A stretch of DNA of 64,000 bases from Lonicera japonica (GCA_021464415.1 CM038463.1:310001-374000); one strand, 5' to 3'. Shown: positions 32,132-46,100, numbered from the stretch's first letter. Program-made: numbers and translations. Notes: generated by a model from the letters alone, not told the origin.

Positions 32132-33448
32132 TGTAAGGAATTAGGGCAGTAATCATGCATCGCATACACTAATTTACGCACTAATCTTAAACCCTAAGAT
32201 TTATGCTGTTCAATAAAATCGACAGAAGACATACCTTATGTGTGATTTGATGTTACTAAAACGAACCGGATGGATCGAATCCTTCTGTTGTTGTCGTCCT
32301 GAGCGTAGAAATTACGACGCCTCTACGGTATGCACACACGAACGGGATGAGATCCTTGCTTGGTGTACTAGCGCCTTCTAGGGTTCTCTCTCTGGCCTCT
32401 CTGAGTTTCATTGACGGCCAAGATGAATAAAGGTTCCCTTTTATAAGAGAACCCTAGTGAGAACCCTAAGCAACAAACGAACTGGGCCCAAGTCCAACTT
32501 GGCCCGTTTTAATTCGTTTTGATCCAACTCGTTTTGGTGTGCGACCCTGTAGGTTTTACACTCTTTGGCAGTATAAATAAAAGCCCATTTTATTATACGA
32601 ATAGTAAGCGGTCTCTAGTAAAACATTACTATTATCCAAAGGGTATAAAGGTCAAAAACGACACAACCTTAAATTGATATTCCAAATATTAACTCCTTTT
32701 GTCAATCGATATCTAGATTGAACACAAGACTAGGCAAGTGTCATTCTTGTATAGTTCAATCTTTATTTCTTGATCTCTAAGTATAATTAATCTAAAACAA
32801 ATGACATCTCATTTGTGCACGGCCATGCGAATATTAATTACACTTATCAAGGGGCCCAACGATATCTCTCTCAATATACGAGAGTGACAAATCCCATCTT
32901 GATCAACCATATACCTCTACATAGTTCATAGTATGCTCGGTCATCATCTTTATAATTACTCGATCAAGAGCAACGTTTGATAATGCCTGACATGCTAATC
33001 CCTATGTTGGTAACCATGGCGATCTCAGGTCTAAGGATAATACGATATCACAAATGGGGAACATCACTGATGACATTATGTAACACTCCTCGCAGTGTCC
33101 CCAAAGCGGGTCAGTCCAATACCTTGTTCCCTAACAAGTATCAGTATGTTCAGCTTGATATTTCCATATCCATGACTTGTGGAACATAATCATCAGCTGA
33201 CCCATACTCTAATCATTATATCAATGTGATCCTAGGTTATTGACATATGATTAGGGACATCTAAATAATATTATTATAACATTACTAGCATCCCACAATC
33301 AAGTCACGTACTTGATGAACTAGTATTAATATATATTATTTACAAGAGAATATAAAGTATAATAAATAAACTTTATAAATAACAATAAGCATAAAATATC
33401 CAAGTACAAATCATAATCTATGAATAGTCCTAGGACATATCTCTTTCA
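32132..33448 (-). mobile_element. Copia-type solo LTR nested in the SINE
   Basis: This 1,317-bp LTR has the 5-bp TSD AAAGG (32127-32131 and 33449-33453). The plus strand starts TGTAAGGAATT and ends ATCTCTTTCA, so the minus strand starts TGAAAGAGATATGTCCTAGG, typical of a widespread copia LTR group. There are no internal genes. Confidence 0.85.
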
Positions 33449-33548
33449 AAAGGCTCTTAGCAGCCGGTCTCAGGTTCGAATTCTGGCAGCACTAACACCT
33501 TGGGGCCATCCATCACTCATGAAGAACGGGTTGACATTTAATGCCAAT

Positions 33549-33659
33549 GCGTCCGCCATGGGGTTTAGTCACCTTGTACAGCGGTGCGTCCGCCATGGGG
33601 TTTAGTCACCTTGTACAGCGGTGCGTCCGCCATGGGGTTTAGTCACCTTGTACAGCGGT
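33549..33659. repeat. 3 x 37-bp perfect tandem repeat in the SINE body
   Basis: Three identical units at 33549-33585, 33586-33622 and 33623-33659, each containing CCGCCATGGGG and CCTTGTACAGCG. The related SINE at 46050 has no such array, so this is a copy-specific expansion. Confidence 0.9.
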
Positions 33660-34631
33660 GGCCTGTACGAGGACCTAGAATTAATCGGACCGAAGGTGCG
33701 GATAACCCGGGGCACGGCCAAAAAAAAATATCTTTAAAGGGTGGACCGGTACACCTATTGCTAATGTGTACCGATCCGACAATAAGGATTTTTCATGGAA
33801 TTGCTTTTCTTCAATTTTGGACTGGTCCACATTTTTATGACCTGTATTGGTTTGGTTATAATTTCTGGAGCACGTATTTTTATCGTAATTTTTTTTAATA
33901 TTTTTAACCTATTCCAAAAAGAACTTTGACTCTATATTTTTTCTATAAATATAACCATTAATTTGTGTCAAAAATACACGATTCTAGAGAGTTTTTTGAG
34001 AAAGAAAATATCCAAACGCTAGAATCAATTTTTGAGAGTTTTGAAACACCATCTATATTTTGTATACATGCCATAGGAGATTCTATTGTTCTTCAATTTT
34101 AAGAACTAGGGTTCCAAACGTTCACGGGTCCTGTGGGAGTGTCTTTGGTTGCGATTGAAGACGGGTTGAGCGAAGTGGCTAACGCGATAAAGGAGATCGC
34201 AGACGGTGGTGAAGGATTGTGATCAAGTGCGTAGAAGGAGGCGACGGGTAAGCCGGAACAGCAAGAAGCGCTATGCCAAGCCAGCTGCGGTTGGATTCTA
34301 CGTTCAAGGGATTGACGGGACTGTTGCGTAAATTATGGGGAAGCAATTTTTGTAAGTCATCGAGTCTGTAATTCCGTTTTGATCATAGTGAAACACTGTC
34401 AGTTAGTCCCGAGGATTAGTCCTACGCAAGTAGGGATACATCGTAAATTCTTGGTGTTGTGGATTGCTTTTGTGATTACTTGATTGTTTTAATTGTTAGA
34501 AAACACAACACATGTTTCGATAATAAAATTGAGTAGACCTAGGGTTTTAATTCCGCTTATCAAAATTTAAATTATTTTTGATAAAAACCCTAAAATCAAC
34601 CTAGGCAATACGATCTCCCTATTTTTCATCA

Positions 34632-35951
34632 GCCTTGGCTAGTAAAAAAGGGTGGGATGATAGATTTCCAAGATTGGATTTTATATTCGAATGAATCTCG
34701 TAATTGTAAGGAAGTAGGTTTTTTTGTTATGGGCCTAGCAAAAGAAAAATTGGGATAGGATCCTATAGGATCTCCCCCTAAAAAACGGACGTGAAGGTTT
34801 CCTTTCATCCGGTTCAAGTAGGTACACCAAATAAAGATAAAGAAAGGAGTTCTCGTTTTCAAATTATAGAATCCCCTTCCCCTCGAAAAAAAGATATACT
34901 CCTTACTCAAGTTCCCATTAAAGACCAAGCAAGATTTCATTGATTGCATCTTCCTTTTATTTAAACCTGTTGAATTAAAGAATTCAATTATGACATAAAT
35001 GAAATGTGAAATTCTTGAGTAGTCCACTTCCCCTAAATGATGAATCTCATAATTCTTAATTAATTAAAGGGAGTGTCTTGGAATTCATAAATGATTTACT
35101 TGTCTATGTATCGTTCCATTTGATCTTTTAGGTTCTAACTTCACCTCGACGGTTAGGCCACGATGGCCTTGAAAGTCTATATGCGATGTATAGACTCTTG
35201 TAACCATAAAAGATTTTTTATTTGCTTACTTGAACATAATTTCTTTCTAAAAGATAAAGAACTTATTAATTCCATAAACGAAAAAAGTCTTTTTCTTTAC
35301 GAGGTATAACTATAAATTCCTATTTATTTGTTACGAAATCAACCATAGATCAATTCCCTTTGTTATTTTGGAGTATTTAATTTAATACACCACTAATTCT
35401 GAGCTTCATGTTACTCCTCCCAAGCGACATGTCAGGTCCAGGGCATCCCTAATTGGATTGAATAGGATGACAGTTTCTCATTTCGAATATGTAAAATCAG
35501 AATTTTGATCAAATCACACATCGCAATATACTAGGCCTTCTAATTCTTTAAGAGGTTTATCTAAAAGATTTCCAATATAACTAAGAAGACGTTTCAAATA
35601 CCACACATGGGTTACTGGGCATGCGAGTTTAATGTAGCCCATTTGATATCTTCGTATCCTAGAATCAACAAATTCAAATCCGCACTGTTCACAAAATTTA
35701 GGGTCGTCTTTTGCATCTCCGATTACTCGATAATTTCCACAAGCACAAATTCCACTTTTGGTAGGCCCAAAATTTCTTTCACAAAATAATCCACCTTTTT
35801 GCGATTTTTTGGTTTTTTAATGAAAAGTAGAGGATTTTGTCACCTCTCCAACGATCTCTCCATTGGGCAGGATTTTGCTGGCCCAAGTACTTATTTGTTG
35901 AGGAGAAATCAATCCAATTCGAAGTTGTTGATGTTTATACCGATCGATCAT
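34632..35951 (-). pseudogene. rpoC1: Plastid rpoC1 exon 1, intron and start of exon 2 (NUPT, part 2)
   Basis: The ATG at 35951 opens [19 protein letters not shown], followed by the zinc-binding block [23 protein letters not shown]. Exon 1 ends LVYCD at 35520. Exon 2 starts [10 protein letters not shown] at 34748 and runs to SQG at the nested LTR. An in-frame stop after STFH shows that it is a dead nuclear copy. Confidence 0.88.
34749..35519 (-). other. Group II intron of plastid rpoC1 inside the nuclear copy
   Basis: The 771-bp intron between the two exon blocks begins GTGTG, the group II 5' motif. It ends in ...CCAAT before exon 2. Its presence shows the insertion came from plastid DNA, not from spliced RNA, and argues against a grass host. 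Confidence 0.8.
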
Positions 35952-36040
35952 AGAATAAAAATTATGATTTATTTTAATTTCAATTAAGCTTCCTCCATAT
36001 GAATCTGGAAATTCTTCTCAGATACAAGGAAATGATTCAG
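35952..36040 (-). pseudogene. rpoB: Plastid rpoB C-terminus (NUPT right end)
   Basis: The minus strand encodes [11 protein letters not shown]...MEEA and a stop, the rpoB end found directly upstream of rpoC1 in plastid genomes. Homology stops near 36035-36040. Confidence 0.7.
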
Positions 36041-36391
36041 ATGCTCAATGTCGAGCGAGTACCCATGAATGTACTCTTCAAATGACAAGAAAATATTACC
36101 AAAGTTACTCTTTTTAATACAAGAGAGTATATCTAAAAAATTGGGCATTAACTAAGTAATTGCTAAAGTTTCAGATATTGAATGTCGAGAGAGTAAAATT
36201 GATGATACTCTTCTAATGACGGGAGATTATTACTTTAATTATGGTTTTTAATCTGGAGGGCGGTGGGGTGGTGTTTTTGTGATAAATTTTTAAAAATTGG
36301 GGGAGTATATGGCATAAAGGGAGTTTGTGACAAAAAATAGGGGTGCATTTATCACCCCTTTTTTTTAAATATCGGTATAAGCGTAAAGAGT
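36041..36391. other. Spacer with a diverged ~130-bp direct duplication
   Basis: Sequence at about 36038-36115 (CAATGTCGAGCGAGTA... CTCTTCAAATGAC) recurs diverged at about 36175-36250 (GAATGTCGAGAGAGTA...CTCTTCTAATGAC). No gene is seen. Confidence 0.5.
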
Positions 36392-36393
36392 TA

Positions 36394-36644
36394 TTCCATC
36401 CGTCCCAAATTGCTGGTCCCTTTTGGGAAATTTAACTTATTAAAGATATAACATTATCATTGTACTTTTTGCTTAATTTATATTGATTTTTCCTTTTTAC
36501 CATTTTTTTATTTAAAATTTTTACTTGAAAAATAAAAGTACAAAATGATAAAATTAGTATATATTTATCTTTTATGAAAAGTGAATATTTATTTTGGAAT
36601 ATTTAAAAAAAGAAAGATGAATTAGTAATTTGGGACAAAGGGAG
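36394..36644. mobile_element. Stowaway-type MITE
   Basis: It is 251 bp, with TA at both flanks (36392-36393, 36645-36646). Terminal inverted repeats TTCCATCCGTCCCAAATT and AATTTGGGACAAAGGGAG match the CTCCCTCCGTCCC consensus of plant Stowaway/mariner MITEs. The interior is AT-rich and non-coding. Confidence 0.8.
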
Positions 36645-37184
36645 TAATTAATTAGTAATTTACACGTGGGGGCTTGTGATGGGGGAAGTAAGAGGGAAGG
36701 TGGAAGCGCAGCGCACGGTTTTCACGTTGCCGTGTAAGGGGATGCCTTGCTGGACTCTTCCGTCGGACTATAGATAATAAAAAGAGAATATGCCTGTCTA
36801 TCTCTGCCCCAAAACTGTAGAAAATTGCTGGTCTGTACCACTTCTGCTGCTTGCTTAATGGTTATATTACTGTATCTGTAATCAGTGCGTAAATTGCTAG
36901 CCAGATAGATAGATTAAAATTTCTATCGCTTCGTTCCTATCATCCCACCACTTGTTTCTTTCTGTCCATCCATCCTTCGTTACGCCCTCCGAAATCTATT
37001 TCTCTAATTTTCCACGGAAGCAAGTGTTTCTCTCGGTGGGCTGACGAGCAATCGCTAACAACAAAGAATAAGAGCCAGATCAATTACGTCGACGGAAAGG
37101 GCATGCGGTGGTGTTTTAGTTCGAAATTGCAATTGTAATTGTTACTGCATTTTTTCAGAGAAAGAGAGAGAGGGGGGGCAGTCT
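36645..37184 (+). promoter_or_regulatory. Promoter and 5'UTR region of the paladin-like gene
   Basis: This is about 540 bp of non-repetitive DNA just upstream of the host ATG. A TATA-like CTATAGATAATAAAA lies near 36768, followed by a pyrimidine-rich tract and an AG-rich stretch (37157-37180) that ends at the ATG. TTTTTTCAG at 37151-37159 could be a 5'UTR intron acceptor. The transcription start is not visible. Confidence 0.5.
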
Positions 37185-40100
37185 ATGTCGATACCGAAGG
37201 AACCCGAGCAGGTAATGAGGCAACGAGATGGATCTGTGCTGGGGAAGAAGACAATTCTAAAAAGCGACCATTTTCCTGGCTGCCAGAACAAGCGCCTTTC
37301 TCCCCACATCGACGGTGCTCCCAATTACCGTCAGGTTTTCCCCCCCACCTACCCCCCCTCTCTATATAATTTTTTAACCGTCTGATTATGTGCATTATCA
37401 ATCTAATACCGTTTACCCATCTCAAATTTTATGCCACTCTTGTCAATAATGAGACAAGCAGCATTTTTATATGCTTATGGTTTTTTTTTCTACGAATTGC
37501 TGATGCTTCTGTTCTCAAATTTGTGTAGCTTATGTTTGTTAAACTTGTGAACTAATGATTCACGATGGAATTAGAGTTACCTAATTCCTTTAAGCTTGAG
37601 TGATTATCCAATAGTTTCCTTCAACCCATTGGTACAAATGTCTTTCAGGGTCTTTAAATCTATAAGTTCTATACTATATTAAACCCGAGCAAGGAAGAAC
37701 AAACATTAGCTTGTGCTCATCCAACAAGCCCAGGTTTGAATTGTTTCCTTGTGGGATCATGTTGTAAATTTCACGAGGCAATCCATATCGATACACTTTC
37801 AATTGATAACTGTAGCTTGGAATTAATAACGGGGCATTCTTGAGATTTTGCACTAGGCCCAAAAATAAGGCATTGGCCCTGATGCCTTAGTTGTTCTCAA
37901 GTATTGTGTGTGTCTGTACATATCTATAAAAAGGGGCAATGATTTTTGAATCTTAAAAATGTATAACGGATTAAAAATTGTGTGGTTGAGATTGCAAGAT
38001 GCTTTTTCAATGGTGACAGTGCCCTTGGCATGGGTTACAAACTAGTATATACATAGACCTAGTATATTATATATATGAATATATATGACAAGTAAGAAAC
38101 ATCACTAAAGAACCACCAAAGTGGAACCCATGCATACGCGGTATATAAAGAAAAGAAGAAAACACAAAGCACATTCAGTGATCTTGAGTACCCTGTGGCT
38201 ACACATTTCTTTAGTGGGAAAGAGCCTGTGGTGTTTATCTTTAGGCCAGATTCCCTATGGCACAGAGTGATCAAGAAAACGGGTGAGATGTTAATTTGGG
38301 AATTCATGTTAAGCACGCGATCCCCTGAAAGTTCCTTTATAGATTTCCTCCTCCTTACCTAAGATTTGATGTAATTTTAGGAAATCACCTCTATGCTAGA
38401 TCCGGGAATGGGTGACATTTCTTTTTAGATTTCTTTCCTAGACTTTACTGTCATTCCCTATGGTACAATCATATAATGCTTCCATTGCTCAATTCTTTCA
38501 TATTTGTGAGGTCTCTTTTTCATGGGATTGGCACTTTCGTCGGTCACTTAATGATCTGGTCATTGTTTCTTCTTTTGCTCAGAAGATTTGGAGAAAACGA
38601 GACCTTATAAGGCCTTGTCTCCAAATATTTGTGTCATGTACTTATTCCCCAATCTGTCATCCAAACTGGGTAATGGAATAGTCAAATCCACGACTCAAAA
38701 AGTCAAGTAAGCACACTGTGCAAGTCTTTAAAATCTTTTCAATTGAATTACTTAAGTTGTGCAAGCCTGTAAAGTCGGCCCATGAAAAAGCTGTCAGAAG
38801 TGACAAACAGATCTGGGACCTTGTTTATACGACCCACTAGGTTGAGAACCTTTTGGTCCCCAAGCATTGTGGGGTCACTGATTTAACACACGGTGAAAAT
38901 CTTGGAACTGCTTTGCTCTCTATCATGAGGCACTTGTATAAGACCAATAGTAAAGTACAGTTCACCCGACAGCCTATGCTAACTCTTATTGTTATTCTTT
39001 AAATTGGTTGTGTGGGTGCCAAAAAATAGAGTCAACCCACTTGTCAAGTTGATAGTTGTGAATCAGTAAATGGCCAACAACCCAGTAAAAATGAAAATAA
39101 ATAAGGCCAAAATATGTTTTAAGGATGGTTCCTCCAGGCAGCTTAGCTACTGGTCCGGCAGTACGGCAACCCTCTGTGTGTGTTTATCTATATTAGCTTA
39201 AAGCAATGAAAGAGGATTGCAATGGAGCTCTAGATAGCTGTTTACACTGCTCTCTCTCTCTCTCGGGATAACAATTCAGATTTTTTTTGAACTCCTTGTC
39301 ATGTGCCTTACCCTTCCTATTTATAGGTATATGATTAGGGTTTACAATACATCTTTAGGGTTAATAGTAAAAGACTAAAAAGGTATAACTTGGACACTAC
39401 TCTTAACACTTTATAGGTGCCAAGAGCCTTGTTTACACTTTTATTAAAAGTGCTCTAACTCGTCAACATGACCATCTTGGCCAGAGACAACCACCTCGGC
39501 ATGACACAGCCATCTCGGCCGGAAGGATCTTCACTCAGCCTAGTGGGCTGGGTCCTCTTATGAAGGCTGGAAGTGTCTCTTTTGGGCCAACCAAACTGTT
39601 GGCCTAGAAGGTTATCTTGGCCCAATGAGCATTTCTATTTCTATCCTCCCCACATGTTGTGTTTCTACTTGACTCTTATGTAGAATAACTAAATACTAGT
39701 GCCTAGCTTGATCTGTATTTTGTTGCTTACAAGACTTTTTAAGTCCCATTGGCTTCCAAACCTATAATAATTATCTAACCAATTAAGAGATTATGCATCA
39801 CATGATAATATAGTATATTTAAATCTTAGAATTATATACAATATTTTAGTTAACATTTTTTTTTTGATCGAAAACACAAACGCATTTGATTGAATCATCA
39901 AGAAAAGGCGATACAAGAGGCCACTACGGGGAACCAGAAGTCCACCAAAAGAGGGCTCTAGAAAAGAAAACAAAAAATAAAACACAAAAACAGTAAAACA
40001 GAATGAGCTACAAAAGTAAAGAGACATCAAGTGATGACAGCAGCCCAATTGCTAGCCAGAGCCGAAAAGGAAAATCATGAAAAGCCAATGAAGATTTAGC

Positions 40101-43100
40101 CCACAACGAGGCTAATAATACCACTCTGCACCAGACTTCATCTTCCTGCCTAACCTTATCTTCAAAAAATCTGGAGTTTCTTTCTAGCCAAGTGCACCAA
40201 GCAATAGCCAAACAACAACATCTCCAAAGAACTATCACCCTCTTCTTGAAGCCTTTAAAGAACTAACCTTTTAGTTAACATCTTCCTGCCTAACCTTTTA
40301 GTTAACATTTATCAGTAAACTTAATATATTTAAGTATTTAACTAGTATAAATTTTTTAACATATATAATTTTGAAAGTTGACACTCTGGCTCTCATGCCC
40401 GCACTACTTATTGGGCACTTGCCATGTACAGGTCAGCGGTTGGGACCCACTCCATTTATTTCTTCAATGGAAAACAATCTGGCTGCTTTGGTCAGCCTTC
40501 TTACATTAGGAGAGATTTCCATTGGCCCAACTGCCTTAAAGGATTTATTTTTGCAGTGGTACAAGGGCGTTTGTATTGGGTATCAGAATTTTACAGTTAT
40601 GCCTTACGTGGCACGTTTGCTTCCTTTGAGGATGTCTTCTCCTAATTCTTTAGTTTTTATTTCGGGACCATGAATTTCCTAGTTTAACAGTACTATATAG
40701 TTCTATATATTGTATGGATCCACTTTCCAATTTTAGTATGATATTATTAATAATAGAGAATTTGAGATGTTACAAGGTTAATAGGGGCTATAGTGTCCTT
40801 TTTTGCTTTTTTGCTTTCTTTTTTTGTTTTGGTGTGGGCTGTTGGTGGACTTCTTGTTCACTTTCAGTCCTTTTCCTTCTTGTATTTGTTTCTCCTTAAT
40901 CTATATAAGTTTTATTTCTGATCAAAATAAAAAAAAAATTTATTTAGATGTGAAAACAATTAAGGGCCATTGTATATACTTTGAAGCAGAAGGAGCCATG
41001 TCCCGTTCACCCCCACCCACCATCAATGTTTCAGCCCTTCCTTGGCTCTTTTATTTGCATGATGGATGCTTATACGACAAGCTTCCACAGTTTGGCGTGA
41101 ATGTAGTTTTAGTTAAATATTTAAGAACTTTTTTTGGAGAATTTTTGTATGAAAATCTTGTTCACGCTTACAGATTCTTACTTGAGCAACTCTAAATTTA
41201 CTAAAAGACGTGTCATGACTCATGACATATCTCATTTCATTACTTTGACGGCTTTCCATTTCTTCATTGATATTAATAGGCTGATTCATTGCATGTCCAC
41301 GGTGTTGCTATTCCAACTATTGATGGCATTCGAAATGTTCTTGACCACATTGGGGCACAAATGCATGTGAAGCAAACACAAGTTCTCTGGATTAACCTTC
41401 GCGAGGAACCGGTAACTATTCTTCTCTTGCTTGTAACTATATATTTTAATTGCAGTGTTTGAAAGTTGTATTTGCGGATAATGCTTGGTTATTAATGTTG
41501 ATTCATTTGGAGATGTTTATTCTAGCTGTTGAAGATGAAGAGAATGTGACGCCCTGATTCCATAGGGAGGATAATCACCTTCGGAACCGATTAATTACGG
41601 ATGCCATACGCTGACGGCGGGTTTGAGTGAACCAATATAAACTTTTATGAAAAACCATCTTATAACTTACACATTTAAAATCCAGTATGTGTAAAAGACA
41701 AACTGGCATTTATAAGAATAATAATCAACACTTTTTTTTTTTTACCAGAAAAGGCCACAGCCCTAAAATTTTATTAAAAAAATGAAGCCAATTACATCCC
41801 CCTCATTCTTCTCGAATTTGCTAAACCACTCCTGTCAATCCTCAAAATGCCCTTCAGTTTATGAGGAATATTACAGCTATTGAACCTCAATCTTCTTCCT
41901 TCTTTACAATCTATATTAGACAAATAATCAGCTGCCATGTTGTTCTCTCTAAAACTATGCTTAATAGAGTAATTACTTTGCCTTAACGAAACCATCAATT
42001 CTCTAAAAATATAAACAATATTCCAAGGAACAGTACATTTCTTCTGCACAATGTTGGCAAGAACGAGAGAGTCTACCTCAATATCAACATTAAAGAGTTT
42101 CTGCTCCACACAAGCCTGAACACCCTGAAGCAAAGCTTTAGTCTCTGCAAACATGTTGGCTGTGTGGCCATAAAAATCAGCTAGAGCCCATAAAAGTTTG
42201 CCAGTTGTATCTCTCAAGAGACAGCCTCCTCCACTCCTCCCTGGGTTTCCCTTTGAACAGCTGTCTGAATTCAATTTAACTCTCCCCACATTTGGTTTAA
42301 GCCGTCTGAATTCAAAACTATGTCAAGCTGGCCTTGAATGGCTATAGGTGATTTTAGCTCACATTTTTTTTATACAACTAAAATTAAGAGTTGGAAATAA
42401 AATACATCCATGTGGTCTAAAAGAGATACAACTTGACTTTTTAATCTTACGAATACATAGCTCCATATTTTCTTTTTTGATCAGAAACAAAGATTATATT
42501 AATTAAAGAAAATCAATACAAGCAGAAAAAAGACTGAAAGTGAACGAGAAGTCCACCATCAGCCCGCACCAAAACAAGAACAGAAAGCAAAAAAGACACA
42601 ATAGCCCAGCAGACTGCAACTAGCCTAATTACAAGCCTTCTACATATAAACCCTACCTAAAACAAACAAACAATAGTAAACTATACTCCTATAGAACTGC
42701 AGCTGACCAATCTCTGGCAATATCTGACAAGGAAAGAGCACCAAAAACTTTCGAAGAATATGCCCACAACGAAGCCGCGGCCTTGACCCTTTGCCAAACT
42801 TCCTCATTATTAGCCTCCTTGTCATCAAACAATCTGGAATTCCTTTCCCTCCACACGCACCATAAAACTGCCATACAACCACTTCTCCACAATGTTTTAG
42901 TCTTCTTTTTGTTACCCTTCAAATACCACTTTATTGAGAGGAACCTATACCAAGAATTTGGAAAAGCTGTAATCAAACCTAACTCTGGATATGGATGTTG
43001 CACCAAATAAAATGTATAAACAAACAATGAAGTAACAAATGATCAATGCACTCTCCCTCTCTTTTACACAACACACCAAGACGGAGAGATTTGTAAATAC

Positions 43101-46100
43101 GGTCTTCTAAGTTGCAGCAAATTTGCTGTATTAACTTTCTTTATGGCAGCTAACCAAGCCAAAACCTTAACCTTTGCCGGAATTCCATTCTTCCAAATCA
43201 TATCGCATGCTTCAAAATTTCCTTCTATGTTGAACTGTGATAGAATTTCAAAGAATGACTTTACAGAAAATAGCCCGGACTTTTCTTTCTCCCATATTTT
43301 GGAATCCCTCCCGAATTTAGATATCTCCAGATTATTAATTAACCCCATCAGCAACATATACTCGTTCTCTTCCGCTTCCGAAAAATTTCTTCGGAATATA
43401 ATGTCCCATGTAAATTTGTCATTTGAATCCCAGGATATATTATCAGCTATTAAAGCTCTTGGATTGACTGCCACTCTATGTAACCGAGGAAATTGCACTG
43501 CCAAGGAAGCCTCTCCCAACCATCTATTTAACCAAAACCGAATATTTGACCCATCTCCTACGTTGAGTCGAAAATTCCAATCAAACTGATCACTTGGATT
43601 TGAGAAAATTATCCACCTTTTCGGTCGTGCCTTTGGGCTCACCCCTGCCTTTGCCCTTCCTCTTTGGTTTGCTACGCACAATTCCTCTAGAAATTGCCTT
43701 CCACGGATTACGAAATGACCCTTTAACCACCGCGTTAGAACTCCAACCATTGTCTAGCACTCCATATTTACTTTGATAATGGAATACCAAAAGGCGTTTT
43801 GTTCCACCGGAAATCGCCACAAGCACTTACCCAAAAGTGCCTCATTCCTACATCTACGTAAATAATTATACAAATAAGTCTTTATTCTGATACATATAAT
43901 ATCCAATATCAAAATATATAACATTGGCCCTTCTATAGAAGGGCTCTCGAATGCGGTCAAGTGATATGAGGTGAAGGGCTCCTGAATGGGAACTATATGT
44001 TTTGGTGTATACGAAAATACACTTATAGCAAATAACACAAATGCCATTTATATAAAAGTGAACACCTGGTGTATAAACCTGTCAATGCTACCTAATTATG
44101 TTGGCAAAAATGTAAAATAGGCACTATACAATGGTAACATTTGGTCGTAGTCAATCTGAGACTTGTGTCTCAATAATCTTCGCAACTAACCAAGTGTACT
44201 AAAAGGTCTACATTCCATGGCGTTCCAACCACGAGGCAATAGGGCCTCCCATTATTTTCTTTGCATAGTTTTGGGCTTTTCTCCTAGGAGACTCTGTTCC
44301 ACTTTCCTGGCCACCTTCATATGAGACCAAACCTAGGACCTAACATGGTCTAGCGCAATATCAATAGGCAACTAAGGAATAAACTCCAACAGATGTACAA
44401 TTGTGCCAAATAATAATGTGACATCAATTTATAACAATAATCCATAAATTTAGCCAACATGATTAGGTATCATAAAACTGGTTCAACAATTATACAATAC
44501 TATCAATATGTGATTTGAGTATTATCCTCACCACTTGGTTTATCTTTTTTTTTTTTTGATAAGAAACAAGCTTATACTGATAGAAGAATCAAGTACAAGC
44601 AAAGGAGAACTGGAAGAGGATGAGGAATCCACTACCCAGCAAATCGAAAACAAAAATGATACAAAAAAAGCATCACTAGGCACTAAAGAAAGCTGCCTCA
44701 TGACAAAAACTAAAAACTGACTGACTATCCATCTAATACAAACTACTAGCATCACCAGATTGTGAACTTAGAAAATAAACTCTCAACCTATCTTAGACCA
44801 TAGCAGCTGCCCAATCTCTCTGAATCTCAGAAATAGACATAAACCCAAAATTGTTTGAAGAATAAGCCCATAAAGAAGCCAATGCTTTGATTCTATCCCA
44901 AATTTTATCGATATCTTCCTCCTTATACTTAAAAATTCGACTATTCCTTTCCTTCCATATACACCAAAGCAGAGCCTTACAACAACATCTCCACAACGTA
45001 AAGGATCTCGCTTTGTTTCCCTTGAATGGCCATTTGATCGATAAGAGTTCGCACCATGATCTTGGAAAAGCTGCTTGAAACCCAAATTCCTTACTAATAT
45101 TGCCCCAAACTGAACTAGCAAATGAACAATGAATTGCTAGTTCAAAATGTGTATATATCAAGGTATCAATAGTTTAGGTTCAAAATGATAGATAAGAGTT
45201 CGCACCATGGTTTATCAACAATGTGTATATATCAAGGTATCAAAATCTATCAGTTATATTTACGTCCAAGTGGGTTTTTGAGCAAAACTATCAAATTCAT
45301 CAGATGCATGTGGAGATTTATGGTGGATCATGAGTTTAGGTTCATAAATGTGCTGTTTATAACATAAATTTTGATGTAGTGCAAATCTATGCAAGAAGGG
45401 CTTTCTAATCACATGAGCAGACTCTAAAGTCTTACATGACTTGGGAATTTCGACCCTAAAGCATCTTTAGAGCTTGAGCAGACTCTAAAGCATCTTTCCT
45501 TGAGATGCTGGAATTTCAACCCGGCCAAAACACGGAACTTGTAGATGAGAACAAAATCTAACATTACGAATAGGGAGTCATTCTGATAAAAGACTAAGAA
45601 GTTACGACTGGCGAAGTTGGCTAGAATTTGGTTTGTCGGGATATTCAAATTCTCCCGCCAACACCTCAAAATCCAAATTGTGCACCCAAATGCCACAACG
45701 GCTGTACAAGCAGATGTATAATGATCCTATAGATGTGGTAGATGTGTTAAATCAAGTGCTAGATGTGTTAAATCAAGCAAATGCAACTCGGAATGAAAAT
45801 CCACTACCCAAAGCAAGAATTATAACTAATGCAAGATTAAGGAGAGGATTAACATGCTAATGATACTGGGGATATCACAGAGAAGCATAGAAATATCTAG
45901 AGAAGAGAATTTTTAAAGTTCATTGTCAATGTAGCAGAACTAGGACAAGTTCTATTGTGTGAAGCTGCAGTGATATATATATATATAATATGGTAGAGAG
46001 GTTCTTGAAATCTTTTGCATATTAAGACTAATATCACTCTTACAAGACCAACCCAAGGGGTCAGAGCGGTTAGGCCGAACTTGGGACTGTGTGGGTAGGT

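Larger units (their letters stand above)
32088..33731 (+). mobile_element. tRNA-derived SINE, interrupted by a copia solo LTR
   Basis: The flanking 11-bp TSD is CTTTAAAGGGT (32077-32087 and 33732-33742). The SINE parts are 32088-32131 and 33454-33731 (about 322 bp). It begins AACCTCAAGGGGTTGG, has a pol III B-box-like GGTTCGAATTC near 33472-33482, and ends in an A-rich tail. The 46050 SINE starts almost identically (AACCCAAGGGGTC), which places both in one family. Confidence 0.8.
31482..34631 (+). mobile_element. Solo LTR inside the plastid insertion, containing a SINE
   Basis: It begins TGTTAGGT and ends TTTTTCATCA, with the 5-bp TSD GCCTT at 31477-31481 and 34632-34636; the duplication is unambiguous because plastid rpoC1 has one copy. 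Removing the SINE (32088-33742) leaves about 1.5 kb with a plus-strand TATA (TCTATAAATA near 33945) and no coding domain, as expected for a solo LTR. Confidence 0.82.

Noticed and set aside
33584..33898. 104-residue open frame MRPPWGLVTLY...
   Set aside because: Translates the 37-bp SINE repeat and adjacent LTR; no homology or context.
40371..40673. 100-residue plus-strand frame in paladin intron 1
   Set aside because: No recognisable domain, no splice context, alternative frame open over the same region.
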